Source: Pseudomonadales bacterium
Lineage (GTDB): Bacteria; Pseudomonadota; Gammaproteobacteria; Pseudomonadales; UBA7239
Direction of reading: 5' to 3'
Length of the DNA stretch: 64,000 bases
Assembly: GCA_028280345.1 (NCBI GenBank)
Contig: JANQLY010000005.1
Coordinates: 252,179 to 316,178, forward strand
Both the position numbers and the translations under genes were made by a program. The notes below the pieces were generated by a model. It did no database searches. It had not been told where the DNA came from and saw only the letters and a list, made by a program, of their open reading frames with translations. The number at the start of each line of letters is the position of its first letter. Position 1 is the first letter of the stretch. This document shows, one piece after another, positions 63,675-64,000 of this stretch.

Positions 63675-64000
63675 TCAAGCATCCGGCTCTTTTTTCAGCA
63701 AAATCGGTGAAATATCGTGTTGGGCCAGAGTGCTGCGCGCCTTGGCCATTTTTGAACGGGAATCAAACGGGCCCACCAGTACGCGGTGCCAGGTCTCTCC
63801 CTTATTGCTGAATTCCTGGATTTCCACATCAAGCCCTTCAAGTGTGAGCAATGCCTTGAGTGCATCGGCTTCCTGATACTGCTGGAAGGATGCAGCTTGT
63901 AGAATATAAATGGTCGGATTTTTTGCGTCGTTTAGCTCTTCCTCATCAATATTTACAACCACTTCGTTATCGAGCAGGCGATCATAAAATTCAAATACCG
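63675..64000 (-). CDS. SPOR-domain protein, FtsN-like (5' truncated by window edge)
   Basis: The frame stays open to the right edge; the visible 108 residues contain FEFYDRLLDNEVVVN and a C-terminal SPOR domain (PTIYILQAASFQQYQEADALKALL...WHRVLVGPFDS by parts). SPOR domains bind septal peptidoglycan. The gene lies just before hslV, the usual place of ftsN in gammaproteobacteria. The transmembrane N terminus is outside the window, so FtsN is inferred from position. Confidence 0.75.
   Translation of the reverse strand, partial: VFEFYDRLLDNEVVVNIDEEELNDAKNPTIYILQAASFQQYQEADALKALLTLEGLDVEIQEFSNKGETWHRVLVGPFDSRSKMAKARSTLAQHDISPILLKKEPDA

Overview
The window reads as a chromosomal segment of a marine-type gammaproteobacterium. 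Evidence: the rlpA-dacA-ybeD-lipB-lipA order, the coaBC-algC-argB cluster close to radC-rpmB-rpmG, ftsYEX followed by rpoH, SlmA, HslVU, and a Pseudomonas/Cellvibrio-like gene style. A secreted bacterial expansin (cell-wall loosening protein) suggests contact with plant or algal cell-wall polymers. The genus cannot be fixed from this sequence alone. No rRNA, tRNA, CRISPR array, transposase or phage gene was seen.

Layout. 1-4 kb: cell-wall and lipoate genes (rlpA tail, dacA, ybeD, lipB, lipA). 4-13 kb: an acyltransferase with mgtE, a pqi operon whose pqiA is split into two genes and which lacks pqiC, and uvrA. 13-15 kb: a YajR-like MFS transporter and ssb. 15.2-19.5 kb: an AT-rich accessory block holding a HEPN-domain gene divergent from an AAA+ ATPase/subtilisin-protease pair, which matches the two-gene IetAS anti-phage organisation. 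19.6-25.2 kb: secreted proteins, namely a Cys-repeat expansin and two tandem pentapeptide-like paralogues. 25-34 kb: a PLD-family lipoprotein, prpE facing an acetate-type symporter (DUF4212 plus SSS), and an SDR-moaB-moeA operon. 34-38.8 kb: tandem paralogues with an unusual architecture (L7/L12-like domain, zinc ribbon, TM2, pilin-like domain), a CPA2 antiporter and a phosphoesterase. 39-49 kb: argA, ilvD, slmA, argB, algC, coaBC, radC, rpmB, rpmG. 49-55 kb: a hydantoinase-A protein, mutM, ggt, coaD, rsmD. 55-64 kb: ftsY-ftsE-ftsX, rpoH, a DUF423 gene, thiS-thiG, trmB, hslU-hslV and a SPOR protein truncated at the window edge.

Most notable points: (1) the IetAS-like pair with a divergent HEPN gene carrying an intact RNNLAH motif, a candidate three-gene defence locus; (2) a perfect CIRCE operator (TTAGCACTC-N9-GAGTGCTAA) over the rpoH promoter, implying that the HrcA repressor controls the sigma-32 gene; (3) an expansin fused behind seven C-x(4)-C repeats and an acidic calcium-type repeat; (4) a duplicated TM2/pilin-like fusion; (5) a family of 18-nt degenerate repeats shared by the pqi operon and the argA upstream region, plus a separate 33-nt tandem repeat upstream of uvrA.

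Metabolic links visible here: arginine synthesis (argA, argB) lies on both sides of ilvD and slmA; short-chain acid uptake faces its activating ligase; division genes (ftsEX, slmA, SPOR proteins, dacA) are scattered through the window. Functional calls rest on recognised motifs and family knowledge; no database search was run.
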